Positions 61,934 through 64,000 of a DNA stretch of 64,000 bases are shown here, piece by piece; the stretch's first letter is position 1, and every line of letters begins with the position of its first letter. The translations under genes and the position numbers were made by a program. The DNA comes from Schistocephalus solidus. Its lineage: Eukaryota; Platyhelminthes; Cestoda; Diphyllobothriidea; Diphyllobothriidae. The stretch spans positions 186,001 to 250,000 of the forward strand of contig WEDG01000214.1 of NCBI GenBank assembly GCA_017591395.1. The letters run 5' to 3'. The notes under the pieces are model-generated. The model was not told the origin of the DNA and did no database searches. It saw only the letters and a program-made list of their open reading frames with translations.

Positions 61934-63065
61934 GTAGCGGCCGAGGACATCGAGGTAGGCATACCCACACGGGCGATAAATGCACCTGTAGTCACTATTA
62001 GTCGATGCGCGTACTGAACAGGGTCTCTAGGCACCATGTCAATCACTCAAACGCAACGTTCATTAGAAGGAACGACATAAATGTCGGAAATGGATTCTAC
62101 TAATAAGAAGGATATAAAGGTATGAAAGGACACAATAGAAAATAAGGAAGGGAGCGTTACATGAAGCTATATCCCTTTTGGAGTGGGGAATTCTGTCATG
62201 TCTGTTGGATAAGCGGTGGGGAGAGCAACGTTGTGGCCAAATGCAGGGTCGGGATGATGGGATGCTCACATTGAACGGAGGATAACGATACGATAAGCAG
62301 CGACGGTAATCGTGGGGACGGGGGTCAGCGTTTGAGAGTTGAATGGGACACCGGCATCTTCACCGACATTCGATCACTCAATGCCCTTTCAGTATCCGCA
62401 CGAAAAGTGCCCAAAGTCCATTTAAACAATTATGTTGGAATTTTGGTTTGGTACATGGCCTCCCTCTGAAATGCAGCACTGTCCTCACTGCTGTGCGAGT
62501 TGGTTTGGCAGGTGTGAAAGTGTGTGCTCCTCTCCATCCCTCCGCTTCCACCAATGTAGAGGCCGAGGACTTCGAGGTAGGCACACACATGGGCAAAAAA
62601 TGCCCCTGTAGTCGTTATTAGTCGATGCGCGTACTGAACAGGGCCTCTAGGCACCATACCGATCATTCAAACGCAACGGTCATTAGAAGGAACGACATAA
62701 ATGTCGGAAATGGATTCTACTAATAAGAAGGATATAAAGGTATAAAAGGACACAATAGAAAATAAGGAAGGGATGTTACATGAAGCTATGTCCCTTTTGG
62801 AGTGGGGGAATTCTGTCATGTCTGTTAGATAAGCGGTGGGGAGAGCAACGTTGTGGCCAAATTCACGGTCGGGATGAGGGGATGCTCACATTGAAGGGAG
62901 GATAACGATACGAGAAGCAGCAATGGTAATCGTGGGGACGGGCGTCAGCGTTTAAGAGTGGAATGGGACACCGGCATCTTCACCGACATTCAATCACTCC
63001 ATGCCCTTTCAGGATCCGCACGAAAAGTGCCCACAGTCAATTTAAACAATTCTGTTGGAACTGTG
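61934..63065 (+). repeat. Direct duplication, two ~510-bp units
   Basis: 61934-62445 and 62556-63065 are alignable throughout at an estimated 93-95 per cent identity, separated by 110 unrelated bases. Shared blocks include AGTCGATGCGCGTACTGAAC, GAAGGAACGACATAAATGTC and GTGGGGAGAGCAACGTTGTG. No coding potential recognised; repeat class unknown. Confidence 0.9.
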
Positions 63066-63204
63066 GCTCGTTACACTGTGAATTAAACAACATTGTTGTT
63101 ATCGTGTCAGTTTTTTTCTAATGAAAATGCCCTTCCGAGTACTCAAATAAAAAAATATTTATTTAACTACCAGTGTTATTTTTTACCTCGGTTGTTGTAT
63201 CTCC

Positions 63205-64000
63205 ATTGAATATTTTTTATTTTACTTATTTATTGCCAATTTACAGGCAAGGTCAAAAAAATATATACAGTAGGGGGTCAAGCTGACAGTGAAAAAAACT
63301 CTTGATCGCTGTTTCAGGTGTTTTCGGGAGAAAAATATGCAGCTTATTGAGAAATTAAAGTTCTGGACAGCGACGCGTTAACACAGGTGCCCGGTGAAGA
63401 ACCTCTCCATTCAGTGTTACGGATCCAGTATTCTGCACCAGCAGGTATTTCGGCGAGCGGCTGTTTGCTGTCGACTGTGAAATAAGCCGATTGAGGTCTG
63501 CAGAGCCATTAATATTGCCCTCAGCATGAAGACCGGCACAGGATTCAGAGTCCGTGAACGCCATCAGAACCGAAGAGAGCTTCTACAGAGTCAGCACCCA
63601 AAAGTTTTGGAAGGTGTCCTGAATGTAGAAAACTAGTGACAGTTCGCGTAAACAAGGGAAAGCTTTGCTGAAATTTGATACGGCTAGGTAGATTATTCCA
63701 GATTGCCATAGCGTTTACCGAAAAAACTGTCGGTATCTAACTGTGCGTGCTAAGGAAAGAAATAAAAATAGATCTCAATGACTGGTGTGCCGAGAGTGGT
63801 CGAGGTGCCTCAGAGATGAAAGGGGGTTAAATGTACGACTGTTTAGAAGTTTAAACAGTAAAAATAGTCCCTTCTGTAATCTGCGAAGGAACAGCGGGTC
63901 AAGGCTTGTAAGCTCACAACGTTGTTGGTAGGACAGGTTTCGGTGTTCTGAATAAAAAACTCTTTTTATAAAGAAGTGCTGGACTGATTCTATCTTCTTT
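63205..64000 (-). mobile_element. CR1-like LINE 3' end, inverted copy, cut by window edge
   Basis: The minus strand matches 56480-57290: the 3' frame TDSESCAGLHAEGN and NSRSPKYLLVQNTGSVT parallels MDSESYAGLHAEGN, and NLSYQQRCELTSLDPLFLRR and VRYRQFF parallel the RT end. The tail region GCCAATTTACAGGCAAGGTC is the complement of the plus copy. Frame breaks near 63730 show decay. Confidence 0.88.

Noticed and set aside
51960..64000. A host defence or novel gene system in the right-hand 12 kb
   Set aside because: All coding signals there resolve to LINE reverse transcriptase or transposase remnants; no CRISPR, operon-like or other system is visible.

Overview
The window is animal genomic DNA with long AT-rich introns, and it is almost filled by one gene. 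That gene is the minus-strand axonemal inner-arm dynein heavy chain DNAH1. I could place 37 coding exons, from the start codon at 48272 down to an exon ending at 887. They join in phase to about 12.0 kb (about 4,000 codons) and match DNAH1 more closely than other dynein heavy chains throughout. The last roughly 200-230 residues of the C-terminal domain were not found and should lie beyond position 1. All domains are represented: N-terminal tail, linker, AAA1-AAA4 with four Walker A loops, stalk with microtubule-binding domain, AAA5-AAA6 and most of the C-terminal domain. One coding frame slips by a single base inside a G run (7825-7828).

A flatworm (Platyhelminthes), more likely a tapeworm than a fluke, is my best guess for the source. 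The reasons are the first three introns of only 34, 30 and 38 bases followed by kilobase introns (a pattern described for schistosome genes), the tRNA-headed SINEs, and an endonuclease/reverse-transcriptase LINE with C-terminal zinc fingers of a kind I associate with tapeworms. The species is not determined.

Layout. 1-886: no recognised gene. 887-48272: DNAH1. Its introns carry at least seven copies or fragments of one tRNA-derived SINE, a broken 4 kb non-LTR retrotransposon with endonuclease, RT and five zinc fingers (10861-14789, in the 6.6 kb intron 29), two copies of an unclassified interspersed repeat, and an ACT-rich microsatellite. The SINE copies and the LINE that I could orient all lie antisense to the gene. 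48273-51960: upstream of the gene, mostly unannotated, with two tRNA-like repeat copies.

51960-64000 is a graveyard of mobile elements. It holds a CR1/jockey-like RT fragment. This is interrupted by a 4.6 kb DNA transposon with CAC...GGGGC inverted ends and a decayed transposase, which itself contains a 5'-truncated CR1-like LINE. The RT fragment then restarts as a 480-bp near-identical duplicate. After that come other LINE fragments on both strands, a SINE, a 510-bp direct duplication, and an inverted copy of the CR1-like 3' end running off the right edge.

The window has one cellular job: a motor for the cilia or flagella of sperm, flame cells or ciliated larvae. Everything else I could identify is repeat DNA accumulated in and beside that gene.
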